Counted from the first letter of the stretch, positions 1 through 8,582 are shown. The stretch is DNA of 38,416 nucleotides from Thiohalocapsa sp964524185 (GCA_964524185.1 CAZGCI010000037.1:1-38416); one strand, 5' to 3'. Program-made: numbers and translations. The notes: generated by a model from the letters alone, not told the origin.

Positions 1-1
1 G

Positions 2-592
2 CAGAACCACGACGTCGGCCCGGACAACGACTTCAAGTACCGCTTCAAGGGCGAGACCTGGATGGCCGCAGCGGCCTACAACCTCATCTGGACCGCCCGC
101 GGTATCCCGTGCCTGTATTTCGGCGAGGAGATCGAGTTCATGAAGGGCGCCCCGCAGGACGTCGAGGGCGAAAAGGACACGCTGCACACCACCGGCCGCG
201 CCTACTTCGGCGACCATCTCACCGACGCGCGCCTCAACGAGACCCAAGCCCACCCACTCTACCGCCACCTCCAGCGCCTCAACCTGATCCGCCGGAACAT
301 CCCGGCCCTACAGAAGGCGCTGATGACCCAGGTCGCGGAATGGGGCAGCGGCATGGGCTTTGTGCGCGATCTCTCAGCGGCCGGCAGCTACGCCGTCATC
401 GGCCTCGCCATCGGCTCGGATCAGCAGGTGGACATGGGCGGGGTGCGCCCCGGCGTTTACCGGGACGCGGTCACCGGTGGCGAGATCCACAGCAATGGCC
501 ATCTGTCCTTCCAGGTCAAGGCCAACTCCGCAGGGATCTGGGTGTTGGACGGCCCCGGCAAGATCGGCTACGACGGGCCTTACCTGCGCTGA
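2..592 (+). CDS. GH13 alpha-amylase family protein, C-terminal part
   Basis: The open frame enters the window from the left edge, so only the last 196 codons are present. Codons 2-4 read N-H-D, the conserved region IV of GH13 enzymes that contains the transition-state-stabilising Asp. It is followed by the barrel-end pattern R-G-I-P-C-L-Y-F-G-E-E-I, typical of GH13 glucosidases and glucanotransferases. The last roughly 80 residues look like a small C-terminal beta domain. The family hydrolyses or transfers alpha-glucans; substrate and location cannot be told from this fragment. The methionine at 62 is internal, not a start. The gene ends 55 bases before a convergent gene. Confidence 0.85.
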   Translation, partial: QNHDVGPDNDFKYRFKGETWMAAAAYNLIWTARGIPCLYFGEEIEFMKGAPQDVEGEKDTLHTTGRAYFGDHLTDARLNETQAHPLYRHLQRLNLIRRNIPALQKALMTQVAEWGSGMGFVRDLSAAGSYAVIGLAIGSDQQVDMGGVRPGVYRDAVTGGEIHSNGHLSFQVKANSAGIWVLDGPGKIGYDGPYLR

Positions 593-646
593 CGACACCT
601 AAGCTCGGCTCCAGCCGCGGCGCGCTCGGGCGAGGGACCCTGAGCC

Positions 647-958
647 CTAACCCGCTCCCGTTTGGTTGATGACCCGTCCGGACTCTTCACCGACCTTGTC
701 GAGCGCGAAAAAGGGTTGCATCTCCAGGGCCCAGTCGGCGGCCATTCGGCTTGAGGCCTTGGCCTGTGCCTCCTGCTCGAACACGCTCACGGTGACGACG
801 CCGGGGAGCCCGTCACCGCCGAGTCCCGTGACGATGACCGAATAGCTGACAAAGCCCTCGAGGGCGCTGATCCTAGGCAAGAAGGTCGTCTCCACCTTCT
901 CCCGCACCAGGTCCGGCGTGCCTTTGACGAGCTGATAGCGGCGAATCGAGGTATACAT
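647..958 (-). CDS. Small protein with antibiotic-monooxygenase-like (dimeric alpha/beta barrel) appearance
   Basis: A 103-residue protein starting M-Y-T-S-I-R-R. The pattern of a short first strand, a helix (about residues 14-25), then G-F-V-S-Y-S-V-I and a later V-T-V-S-V-F resembles ABM-type dimeric ferredoxin-like folds, often seen in small proteins of unknown role. A longer reading from 1000 is open, but the ATG at 958 starts right at the first strand of the fold and was preferred. It lies downstream of the Hsp70-like gene on the same strand with a 127-base gap, so it may be cotranscribed with it. No catalytic residue can be assigned; the fold call is by appearance only. Confidence 0.6.
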   Translation of the reverse strand: MYTSIRRYQLVKGTPDLVREKVETTFLPRISALEGFVSYSVIVTGLGGDGLPGVVTVSVFEQEAQAKASSRMAADWALEMQPFFALDKVGEESGRVINQTGAG

Positions 959-1084
959 GTCTGGACGCTTAGAGGGCGGGGTTTGCTGACATCCACACAA
1001 AGATAGTCCAACTTCGGCCGGCGCATGAAGTCGGGCGCCGCGAGGAGCCGGTGCATCTGCGGGCCCATCGCGGCCCCAACCGGC

Positions 1085-2929
1085 CTAGTCCCCGCCTTGC
1101 CCGCGGGTGTTAAAGGACACCTGCCATGGCTCGGCATCGCCTGCCAAGGGGATGGCAGTGAGCTCCAGCGTGCCAACCTCGCTGACCGAGGCCTGTAGTC
1201 GTACCGGCACCACCTCGCCCCGTTTGCGCCCCACCGCAGGCAGGTTGGTCTGGATCTCTTCCAGTTCCTCCAGCTCGCTGTCCGCCCATTCCTCCAAGAG
1301 GTCGCCCGCTTGGTCCTCACGGCGGACGTTGGAGCCAAAGAAGCGAAAGCGCACGGGCTCGCCCACCACCAGGCCGAACTCCTGTGGCGCAGAGACGGGC
1401 TCGGAGCCTTCCTCCAGCCCGAACGGCACCACACAGAGCGCGTGCAGCTCGGGCTCCATGCCCGGAATCGCGGGCATGCTGCGCTCGACCCCGACGTAGT
1501 AGGAGTGCGACGTGCCACCCCGAATACGCACGCCGCCGTGCTTGCGCACGTACGCATAGAAGGCGGCGCCCCGGGCGACGGCCAAGTCGAGGTCGCGGGT
1601 CTCCAACAGGCGTGCGGGCGGTGCATCCTCGGCGGCGAGCCAGTTGTTGATGACCTCGAGCACGCGCTCACGCAACACCCCAGCGTTGAACACGCCGCCG
1701 TTGAAGAGCACGGCCGTCGGGTGCAGAAACGTCGCCCAGTGGGCATGCTCTACGAAGCCTTCCAGGTCTTCGGTGGCACCGGCTTGCTTGGACAGGAAGG
1801 CCGCGAGATGGCGGGTAACGCCCGGATCCTGCGCAAAGGGCAGGCCCACCTTGGTGAGCCCGCCGCGCGCGCGCTGGGTGGGATGGTCGGTAACAGACAC
1901 TTCCGGAAAGAAGCCGTCGATGAGCACCGCGGTGACCTCGGCCTGGGTCAGCTCGGTGCGAATGCTGCCGCCAATGAGCTTGGCGCCGCGGCTTGGGACG
2001 ACCACGGGCATGGTTTCTAGACTCGCGTCGGCCAGCAGTCGTTCTTTGGCGAAGCGGCAGCCGTGGGTGAGGGCCTGCAACTGCCAACGGTCCAGCTCGA
2101 CGCCCTGGGCCTTGAGCTTCTGCTTCACCAAATGGGCGAGCGTCAGATCCATGTTGTCGCCGCCAAGCAGGATGTGCTCGCCGACGGCGACGCGGGTCAG
2201 CTCCAGCGTGCCGTCCTGTTCGGTCACGGCGATGAGTGAGAAATCGCTCGTCCCGCCGCCGACATCCACCACCAAGATGATGTCGCCAACCTTGACGTCG
2301 TGCCGCCATTCGCCCTTGCTGTCGTTGACCCAGCTGTAGAGGGCCGCCTGCGGCTCCTCCAGCAGCACCAGGTTTTCGATACCGATGGCCTGGGCGGCCT
2401 CGGCGGTGAGCTCCCGGGCCGCCGGGTCGAAGGACGCCGGCACGGTTACGGTGACGTCCTGCTGACTGAGCGGGTCGAAGCCGTGGAGGCCGTTCCAGGC
2501 CTCACGTAGGTGGGTCAGGAAGGCAATGCTGGCCGCCAACGGCGAGACCTGTGGGATCTCCGCCGGCACATCCGGCGGCAGGATCGGCGCCTTGCGATCC
2601 ACGTCTGGATGGCAGAGCCAGCTCTTGGCGCTGGACACCAACCGCAGCGGCGTGTTGGCGCCCTGCTTGCGGGCGAGCTCACCGATGATTTGACCCGCAG
2701 GCGCCGGCCACGGCAGGCCGAGGTCGCCCGTCTTGAGCTCGTCCGGATGCGGCAGATACAGGAAGGACGGCAGCATGGGCCGTTCTTCGACGGAGCCCGG
2801 ATCCACCAGTTGCGGGATCGGCATCACCTGCTGCTCGATCTCCTCACCCTCGCACTTGTCGATTTCGACGAAGGACAAGGCGCAGTGGGTCGTGCCGAGG
2901 TCGATGCCAATGGCAAAACGCTTACTCAT
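1085..2929 (-). CDS. Hsp70-family (DnaK-like) ATPase
   Basis: This 614-residue protein has the Hsp70 actin-like ATPase signatures: phosphate-1 loop G-I-D-L-G-T-T-H-C at residues 8-16, phosphate-2 loop V-V-D-V-G-G-G-T-S-D-F in the first half, and adenosine loop L-F-N-G-G-V-F-N-A-G-V. The C-terminal roughly 180 residues (after P-A-I-P-G-M) are a beta-rich region unlike the canonical DnaK substrate domain with lid, so it is a divergent Hsp70 and not DnaK itself. Its ATG overlaps the TGA of the upstream DUF2760 gene (ATGA), which implies translational coupling. Known Hsp70 proteins bind and release peptides through ATP cycling; the client here is unknown, and the coupled DUF2760 protein is the obvious partner candidate. 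Confidence 0.9.
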   Translation of the reverse strand: MSKRFAIGIDLGTTHCALSFVEIDKCEGEEIEQQVMPIPQLVDPGSVEERPMLPSFLYLPHPDELKTGDLGLPWPAPAGQIIGELARKQGANTPLRLVSSAKSWLCHPDVDRKAPILPPDVPAEIPQVSPLAASIAFLTHLREAWNGLHGFDPLSQQDVTVTVPASFDPAARELTAEAAQAIGIENLVLLEEPQAALYSWVNDSKGEWRHDVKVGDIILVVDVGGGTSDFSLIAVTEQDGTLELTRVAVGEHILLGGDNMDLTLAHLVKQKLKAQGVELDRWQLQALTHGCRFAKERLLADASLETMPVVVPSRGAKLIGGSIRTELTQAEVTAVLIDGFFPEVSVTDHPTQRARGGLTKVGLPFAQDPGVTRHLAAFLSKQAGATEDLEGFVEHAHWATFLHPTAVLFNGGVFNAGVLRERVLEVINNWLAAEDAPPARLLETRDLDLAVARGAAFYAYVRKHGGVRIRGGTSHSYYVGVERSMPAIPGMEPELHALCVVPFGLEEGSEPVSAPQEFGLVVGEPVRFRFFGSNVRREDQAGDLLEEWADSELEELEEIQTNLPAVGRKRGEVVPVRLQASVSEVGTLELTAIPLAGDAEPWQVSFNTRGQGGD

Positions 2930-3657
2930 AGCTCAACCTCCGCCGGCGCAAGGATGCTGACGTCACGGCTGCCGGTGACCTTGGGGAGGCGCACCTCGGT
3001 GGCTCGCCAGCCGCGATGCATCAAGGCGCCGGTGAAGGGCGGCTCACCCACCACGTGGCCGATGGGGCGGACGGCGGCGGGGTCGAAGCCGCGCTCCAGG
3101 GTCACTCGACTACCCTCGGCCTCGGTGCGCACCGGCGCAATGCTGAGATAGTCCTGCAGTACCCGCTGGCAGCCTTGGTGCACCACGCGCGCGGCAGCAC
3201 CCACCTCCTGGTCTGGATATCCGGTGATTTCCTCCTGTAGGAAGTCCACGAAGCGCCCTTCCTTTTGCAACAAGCCGAGCAGCACCAGTGCCGAGTCCGG
3301 CGGGGCCTCGCTCAGCTGGGCGGCCGGCTGGGGCGCCGGCGCGGGAGCCGAGGCGGCACCGGGCCGGACGCCGTCCGGCAGGCTAGTGCGGGTGTCGGGC
3401 AATGAACTCGCGCCATCGACATAGAGGTCAACCAGCAGCCGCGCATAATCGGCGTCTGCCAACGCCCGCGCGAAACTGTAGAGGGCAATCGGTAGACGCT
3501 TCAACACGATCCAGGTCTTGGTTGCGGCGACGCCAAGCCAATGCCAGGCGATCTGCAGCCACACCTTCAGCCTTGCCCATGCGATGCGCAGCCAGACCTC
3601 CAGCCGGGCTCGAAAGGGCTTGAGGCGCTCCGCGATGGATGGCGTCTGTTCAGTCAT
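2926..3657 (-). CDS. DUF2760 domain protein, partner of the Hsp70-like ATPase
   Basis: A 243-residue protein beginning M-T-E-Q-T-P-S. A GAGGG-type ribosome site precedes the ATG at 3657, while an upstream in-frame start at 3765 has no comparable site. The N-terminal 70 residues form Trp-rich, basic amphipathic helices that may touch the membrane. A Pro/Ala linker follows (about 115-130), then the DUF2760 core with L-V-L-L-G-L-L-Q-K-E-G-R-F-V-D-F and C-Q-R-V-L. DUF2760 proteins are of unknown biochemical role and are commonly encoded beside a divergent Hsp70, as here. The stop overlaps the start of the Hsp70-like gene by 4 bases. A co-chaperone or client role is inference from coupling. Confidence 0.8.
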   Translation of the reverse strand: MTEQTPSIAERLKPFRARLEVWLRIAWARLKVWLQIAWHWLGVAATKTWIVLKRLPIALYSFARALADADYARLLVDLYVDGASSLPDTRTSLPDGVRPGAASAPAPAPQPAAQLSEAPPDSALVLLGLLQKEGRFVDFLQEEITGYPDQEVGAAARVVHQGCQRVLQDYLSIAPVRTEAEGSRVTLERGFDPAAVRPIGHVVGEPPFTGALMHRGWRATEVRLPKVTGSRDVSILAPAEVEL

Positions 3658-3901
3658 GCAGTAGGACCCTCGGAGTAGGAGTCGGGTGCGCGGAGGCCTG
3701 AACCGCCTTGCCGTCGTCAACGGCACCGGGGCGACGGCGATGCGCCAGGCCTTGCAGCCGCGCATCTTACATCGCTGGGGGCAAGGGCTTCATCTGCCGC
3801 GACACCCAAGCCGAGGACAGCCGATTGAAGCAATGGTAAGACTGACCGATAAGCCGCGCTGGCATAATCAGCGCTTCACTGGACTACCGCCGCCATCTCC
3901 C

Positions 3902-4162
3902 ATGGGCGAGCACGACGCCGTCAGCTCCGCGCCGGCCGCAACGCCGCTAGACCCGACGCCCGCCGAGCGCGCTGAAATGATCGCAGTGGCGGCCTACTAC
4001 CTCGCTGAGCACCGTGGCTTTGCACCCGGCAGCGCTGACGCGGACTGGCTGCTGGCGGAGCGGCAGATCGATCGAATGCTGGCGGGCGCACGCGCCGCGG
4101 GCTGCGCGCCCGAGGCGTTCGCTAGGCTGGGGCTGCGCAATGCGCTACACCTGTGGGGCTAA
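3902..4162 (+). CDS. Small DUF2934-like protein
   Basis: An 86-residue product containing A-E-M-I-A-V-A-A-Y-Y-L-A-E-H-R-G-F followed by D-A-D-W-L-L-A-E-R-Q-I-D. This is the pattern of the short DUF2934 helical domain (helix, Arg-Gly turn, acidic Asp-Trp, second helix with Ala-Glu). The function of that family is unknown. The start is uncertain: ATG at 3902 gives the compact form, ATG at 3833 adds 23 residues, and 3686 is less likely because it runs into the divergent gene's leader. It is transcribed away from the Hsp70/DUF2760 pair and towards the cytochrome operon, 328 bases upstream of it. Confidence 0.65.
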   Translation: MGEHDAVSSAPAATPLDPTPAERAEMIAVAAYYLAEHRGFAPGSADADWLLAERQIDRMLAGARAAGCAPEAFARLGLRNALHLWG

Positions 4163-4490
4163 CCCGCGCCCCCGGCAAACCGCGCGCCGGCGGGATCAGC
4201 GGTGGCGCCGAGCGGGCCCGCCTTTCCGGGCCAGCCTTCCCGGGCCCGCCGTTCTGGGTCAGAGGCGCTGGGTTCAGCGGCGGCGGGGCAGCGCGGGCCG
4301 CATTACCGCAAACGCGCATCCGCCCGAGTGGAGACCCCGACACCGGTTGGCAACTGCAGCGGGATGTCATAGTATCCCACGCCACTAATAACGAAGAGCC
4401 CACGACAAGGTATCACGGGCCCGCCGGGGCTCCCTGCCCCATCGAGCCCGGCACCACCAACGTCGCATTACCGCCAGAGTGAGGAGTCCC
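4163..4490. other. Intergenic region upstream of the cytochrome/FCC operon
   Basis: I see no convincing gene in these 328 bases. The first half is very GC-rich with two direct copies of CGGGCCCGCC near 4217 and 4250. The second half (4360-4480) has lower GC and would be the natural place for the operon promoter. A clear -35/-10 pair was not identified. A GAGGAG ribosome site at 4481-4486 serves the gene starting at 4491. Confidence 0.5.
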
Positions 4491-5063
4491 ATGTTCCCGT
4501 CCGGAGAGAACCGCGACCGCCGCCCCACCCGTGGCCGCCCTGGCAAGCTCATTGCGCTAACGCTTCTGTTCTTGTTTGGCGTCGTCTTCGCCGGTGTGTT
4601 TAATGCCGGCCTTGCTTACACCAACGAAATGGAGTTCTGTGTCTCGTGCCACACCATGGATAAACCGTACAGCGAATATAAGGAAACGCTGCATTACAAA
4701 AATCAATCCGGCGTCCAGGCCACCTGTGCCGACTGCCATGTACCGAAGCCCTTCATCCCCAAGATGATGACCAAGATCATTGCAGCGAAGGACGTCTACC
4801 ACGAGATCATCGGCACCATCGACACACCGGAGAAGTTCGAGGCCCACCGTTGGGATATGGCGAGCCGCGTTTGGGACAAGATGCACCGGACCAATTCCCG
4901 TGAATGTCGCTCCTGCCATGAGTTCGGCAATATGGACCTATCGGAACAGGGCCGCTCCGCCCGCAGCCGTCATGCCCGGGCTGAGGAAAAGGGTCAGACT
5001 TGCATCGAATGCCACGCCGGCGTCGTGCACCTGGAGCCGTTCGAGCCGGACGACGACGCATGA
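4491..5063 (+). CDS. NapC/NirT-type membrane-anchored tetraheme c cytochrome
   Basis: A 190-residue protein with one N-terminal membrane anchor (about residues 20-42) after a basic cytoplasmic stretch, then four haem-binding C-x-x-C-H motifs at 50-54 (CVSCH), 79-83 (CADCH), 139-143 (CRSCH) and 171-175 (CIECH). Size, anchor and motif spacing match NapC/NirT quinol dehydrogenases, which exchange electrons between the quinone pool and periplasmic partners. The ATG at 4491 is chosen because GAGGAG (4481-4486) precedes it; a GTG at 4479 is in frame but lacks a site. Its stop overlaps the next gene by ATGA. Downstream genes encode sulfide-oxidising flavocytochrome components, so a link between that system and quinones is plausible inference. 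No nitrate or nitrite reductase gene lies in the window. Confidence 0.9.
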   Translation: MFPSGENRDRRPTRGRPGKLIALTLLFLFGVVFAGVFNAGLAYTNEMEFCVSCHTMDKPYSEYKETLHYKNQSGVQATCADCHVPKPFIPKMMTKIIAAKDVYHEIIGTIDTPEKFEAHRWDMASRVWDKMHRTNSRECRSCHEFGNMDLSEQGRSARSRHARAEEKGQTCIECHAGVVHLEPFEPDDDA

Positions 5064-6199
5064 GCACCAGCCCCGCCGACGCCAGACTCGCCAAGGCCAG
5101 CTCCGGCATATCCGCCCTGCCAACGTTGCGCTGCGGTGGGTCAGCTAACGGCATCGCTGGCGCAGCCCGCGGCCACGCCCTCGCGCAGACGCTGCCCCGG
5201 CCCCGGCTCAGGTCTGCCCAGCTCCGGGCTGCCCCGCTCGGTATGACACTCCTGTGGGTGCTGCTGTTGGCTGGGCCGGTGGCAACGGTCGAGGCGACGC
5301 AGGACGCGCAGGCGTCGGCCGAGGCGGCGGACGACCTCGGCAAAGACCTCCGCATTGCCGCGATGATCGACGATTCGGATCGGGTCGACGCCTTGCTCGA
5401 CGCCGGTGCGGACGTCGACGCGCCGAGCCAGTATGGCAAGACCGCGCTGATGTATGCGGTGGAAGGCGCCAACCTCAACACCGCCGCACAATTGCTCAAC
5501 CACGGCGCCGACGTGAACGCCCGCACCGTCGCCGGTTGCACGGCGCTCACCTTCGCCGCGGAAAACGGCCACATCGGCCTCAGCGCGCTGCTCATCGAGC
5601 GCGGCGCCCATGTGCATGATCGCACCCGCGCCGGCTGGGACGCGCTGATGATCGCGGCCCGTTACGGCATCACAGAGATGGTGCAGCAGCTCCTCTACCG
5701 CGGCGCGGACCCCAAGGCGTCGGACAAGGACGGCCGCACGGCACTCATGCAGGCCGCCGCCCGGGGCCACACACGGGTCGTGACGCTGCTCCTCGCGGCG
5801 GGTGCGGACGTCGACGCCCGCGACAACGAAGCGGCCACGGCCCTCATGATCGCCGCTGACGCCGGCCACACCGACACAGTGGATGCGCTACTCGCCCAGG
5901 GTGCCGATGTGGACGCGCGCGACGGCTTGGGCGCCACCGCGCTCATTTGGGCCGCCAACCGGGGCGACGCGGAGATGGCGCGCACGCTGCTCACGCATGG
6001 CGCCGATCCCAACATCCGTGACCACGACGGCAACTTCGCCCTCCGCGAGGCCGTGGCCACCAAGCACAACGAGCTCATCGGCCCCTTGCTGGAGCACCGG
6101 GCAGACCTCGCGCTGACGGACGCAGAGGGCAAAACGGCCGCCGACGTCGCACGCGCCAGCGGGAACGAGGAGGCCATGACCTCGCTGGTGCAGCCCTAA
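5060..6199 (+). CDS. Exported ankyrin-repeat protein
   Basis: About nine consecutive 33-residue ankyrin repeats run from roughly residue 95 of the 379-residue reading to the C-terminus. They show repeated G-x-T-A-L, A-A-x-x-G-H and L-L-x-x-G-A-D-V-D/N-A-R elements. A hydrophobic stretch M-T-L-L-W-V-L-L-L-A-G-P near residue 62 looks like a signal peptide, so the repeats probably act in the periplasm as a protein-binding scaffold. The start is ambiguous: ATG at 5060 overlaps the tetraheme gene stop (ATGA) but gives a long N-terminal extension before the signal, while ATG at 5243 starts directly at it. Neither has a strong ribosome site. Placement between two cytochrome genes suggests a role in assembling or docking that system (inference). 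Confidence 0.85.
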   Translation: MSTSPADARLAKASSGISALPTLRCGGSANGIAGAARGHALAQTLPRPRLRSAQLRAAPLGMTLLWVLLLAGPVATVEATQDAQASAEAADDLGKDLRIAAMIDDSDRVDALLDAGADVDAPSQYGKTALMYAVEGANLNTAAQLLNHGADVNARTVAGCTALTFAAENGHIGLSALLIERGAHVHDRTRAGWDALMIAARYGITEMVQQLLYRGADPKASDKDGRTALMQAAARGHTRVVTLLLAAGADVDARDNEAATALMIAADAGHTDTVDALLAQGADVDARDGLGATALIWAANRGDAEMARTLLTHGADPNIRDHDGNFALREAVATKHNELIGPLLEHRADLALTDAEGKTAADVARASGNEEAMTSLVQP

Positions 6200-6446
6200 G
6201 TGCCTGCAGTTTGCACGTTGTCTGCCCCGGGCTCTGCCCGAACTCTCTGGCCGCGGTGCCTGGGCCCGGCATGTGTTTGCAATCTCCGGCCGCGATGTCT
6301 GGCCGTGAGCGCTTGGCAAGCCCTGGCCGCCGCGCCCAACCCAATGCACGGATCATGCGACCGCGAGCGGTAACGCAGTCCGGCATGGCGGAGCACCACA
6401 CCTCCGCTTGATCCGCAACCGCCTGACAATCCCCTTAGGAGGAAAT

Positions 6447-7106
6447 ATGGCCAAAGCCACCATCATAACGAAGGCCCTCATCGGCAGCGCCCTAGCCCTC
6501 GGCCTGTCCGCCGCCGCCACGGCCGATGACAAGCTCGCCACCGGCAAGATGCTGGTCGACACCTGCGCTGGCTGCCACGGCACTCATGGCAACAGCGTCG
6601 GCCCGGCCTCCCCAACCATCGCTGCCATGGACCCATTGGTGTTCGTGGACATGATGACCGCCTTCGCTGAAGAGGACACCTATTCCACCATCATGGGCCG
6701 CATCGCCCGCGGCTACACGGAAGAAGAATACGAATTGATGGGTGAGTACCTGCACAAGCAGACCTTCGAGCCGGCACAGCAGTCCTTTGACGAGGCCTTG
6801 GTGGACAAGGGTGCCAGCCTGCACGACAAGTATTGCGAGAACTGTCACATCGAGGGCGGTAAGCCGGTGCCCGATGAAGAGGACTACTACATCCTCGCCG
6901 GGCAATGGACGCCCTATGTGCAGTACGCCATGGACGATTTCCGCGAGGATCGTCGCATTATACCCAAGAAGATGGGGCGCAAGCTCAATCGCATGCTGGA
7001 GGTCGAAGGCGAAGAGAGCCTCGATGCGCTCTATGCCTTCTACGCAGCGTACACGGACTTCGAAAGCTCCGGTGCCGCTGATGATGATGACGACGACGAC
7101 GAATAA
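6447..7106 (+). CDS. Diheme c-type cytochrome, probable cytochrome subunit of flavocytochrome c
   Basis: A 219-residue exported protein with a signal peptide (about 1-26, ending A-A-A-T-A-D) and two haem motifs, CAGCH at 40-44 and CENCH at 130-134. Two class I cytochrome c domains are therefore expected. It ends in a run of acidic residues. A near-perfect AGGAGGA site at about 6436-6442 fixes the ATG at 6447. The next gene, 21 bases downstream, is the flavoprotein subunit of flavocytochrome c sulfide dehydrogenase, and the diheme size and position fit FccA, which accepts electrons from the flavin and passes them to soluble cytochromes. The poly-Asp tail is unusual and might suit docking to a basic partner. 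Confidence 0.85.
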   Translation: MAKATIITKALIGSALALGLSAAATADDKLATGKMLVDTCAGCHGTHGNSVGPASPTIAAMDPLVFVDMMTAFAEEDTYSTIMGRIARGYTEEEYELMGEYLHKQTFEPAQQSFDEALVDKGASLHDKYCENCHIEGGKPVPDEEDYYILAGQWTPYVQYAMDDFREDRRIIPKKMGRKLNRMLEVEGEESLDALYAFYAAYTDFESSGAADDDDDDDE

Positions 7107-7127
7107 GCGAGCAGGAGGATCAGCCAC

Positions 7128-8417
7128 ATGAGCATGAACAGACGTGATTTCGTCAAAGCCACCGGCGCCGTCGCGGCGGTGGGCGCCCTCGGTGTGCCGG
7201 CCATCGCCCTCGGCAACAGCAAAAAGGTGGTCGTCGTCGGCGGCGGCACCGGCGGTGCTACCGCGGCGAAGTACCTCAAACTGGCCGACGAGGGCATCGA
7301 TGTCACCATCATCGAGCCCAACGAGGAGTATTACACCTGTTACATGAGTAACGAGGTGATCGGGGGCGGCCGGGAGATGGCGACCATCAAGCACGGCTAC
7401 GACGGTCTGAAGGCCCGTGGCATCAACATCGTGCATGAAGCCGCCACCGCCATCGACCCCGAGGCGAAGGTGGTCAAAACCGCCAGCGGTGAGTTCCCCT
7501 ACGACCGCTGCGTGGTCTCCCCCGGGGTCTCGATGCTGTACGACAAGATCGAGGGCTACAGTCCCGAGGTCGCCGACAAGCAGATGCCACATGCGTGGAA
7601 GGCGGGTCCGCAGACCACGCTGCTGCGCAGCCAGCTCGAGGCCATGAACGACGGCGGGGTCGTCATCATCGCCGCACCGCCGAACCCCTTCCGCTGCCCG
7701 CCTGGCCCCTATGAGCGCGCGAGCCAAATCGCGATGTATCTCAAGGAGCACAAGCCGAAGTCGAAGGTGATCATCCTCGACAATAAGCAGGCGTTCTCCA
7801 AGCAGGGCCTGTTCACCCAGGGTTGGGAGCGGTTGTACGGGTTCGGCACCGAGGACAGCCTCATCGAGTGGCAGCCCGGCCCGGATGCCCGGGTGAGCCG
7901 CGTCGATCCGGACAGCATGACGGTCTTCACCGACTTTGATGAGATTACGGGTGCCGTGATCAACATCATCCCACCCCAGGCCGCCGGTCAAATCGCGCTC
8001 GACGCTGGCCTTGCGGACGATAGCGGTTGGTGCCCGGTGGACAAGAAGACCTTCGAGTCCACAATCCACAAAGGCATCCACGTCATCGGCGACGCTGCCA
8101 TCGCCACGGCGATGCCCAAGTCGGCCTATTCCGCCAACAGCCAGGGCAAGGTGGCGGCTGCGGCCATCGTGGCCATGCTGAACGACAAGGAGCCGGGGGT
8201 GCCGTCTTACGTCAATACCTGCTACAGCATCATCGGTGAGGACTACGGCATCTCGGTTGCCGCGGTCTATCGCCTGAGTGAGGACGGAAGCACCATTGCC
8301 GACGTCGAGGGCTCAGGCGGCCTGACCCCTTCCGATGCGCCGGAGTTCGCGTTGGCGCGAGAGGTGCAATACGCCTACAGCTGGTACGACAACATCGTCC
8401 ACGACATCTTCAGTTGA
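7128..8417 (+). CDS. fccB: Flavocytochrome c sulfide dehydrogenase, flavoprotein subunit
   Basis: A 429-residue flavoprotein that oxidises sulfide in the periplasm. The N-terminus M-S-M-N-R-R-D-F-V-K followed by a hydrophobic segment is a twin-arginine export signal. Then comes the FAD-binding V-V-V-V-G-G-G-T-G-G (about 34-43). Cys71 in Y-Y-T-C-Y-M-S-N-E is the site of covalent FAD attachment known from the family. The redox-active cysteine pair is kept at Cys190 (P-F-R-C-P-P-G-P-Y) and Cys365 (V-N-T-C-Y-S), so the enzyme looks functional. A GGAGGA site at about 7112-7118 serves ATG 7128 or the in-frame ATG at 7134. It follows the diheme cytochrome gene and is closed by a strong terminator. 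Confidence 0.95.
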   Translation: MSMNRRDFVKATGAVAAVGALGVPAIALGNSKKVVVVGGGTGGATAAKYLKLADEGIDVTIIEPNEEYYTCYMSNEVIGGGREMATIKHGYDGLKARGINIVHEAATAIDPEAKVVKTASGEFPYDRCVVSPGVSMLYDKIEGYSPEVADKQMPHAWKAGPQTTLLRSQLEAMNDGGVVIIAAPPNPFRCPPGPYERASQIAMYLKEHKPKSKVIILDNKQAFSKQGLFTQGWERLYGFGTEDSLIEWQPGPDARVSRVDPDSMTVFTDFDEITGAVINIIPPQAAGQIALDAGLADDSGWCPVDKKTFESTIHKGIHVIGDAAIATAMPKSAYSANSQGKVAAAAIVAMLNDKEPGVPSYVNTCYSIIGEDYGISVAAVYRLSEDGSTIADVEGSGGLTPSDAPEFALAREVQYAYSWYDNIVHDIFS

Positions 8418-8424
8418 CGCCGCT

Positions 8425-8453
8425 CATCGGGCAGCGTCATGCGCTGCCCGATG
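8425..8453 (+). repeat. Perfect inverted repeat after fccB
   Basis: Two perfectly complementary 12-base arms (CATCGGGCAGCG at 8425-8436 and its complement at 8442-8453) enclose a 5-base loop. There is no T tract. The stem lies 7 bases after the fccB stop and just before a canonical terminator. It may protect the 3' end of the mRNA or act as a first pause hairpin. Confidence 0.75.
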
Positions 8454-8470
8454 AACCCAGAACGCTGTCC

Positions 8471-8493
8471 GGGGCCACATGGCCCCTTTTTTT
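8471..8493 (+). terminator. Rho-independent terminator of the FCC operon
   Basis: The stem GGGGCC/GGCCCC (8471-8476 and 8481-8486) with a 4-base loop is followed immediately by seven T residues (8487-8493). It lies 54 bases after the fccB stop and separates this operon from the convergent kinase gene. Confidence 0.9.
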
Positions 8494-8582
8494 GGTCTCT
8501 CCTACGCACCCCTCAGTGAAGCGCCCCAAGGCCGGTTGATGCCGACCAATCCCAAAGGCGCCTTGCCGCAGCCTAGATGGGT

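Noticed and set aside
6492..8081. 529-codon minus-strand frame opposite fccA/fccB
   Set aside because: Antisense shadow of two well-recognised genes; no recognisable protein and no ribosome site.
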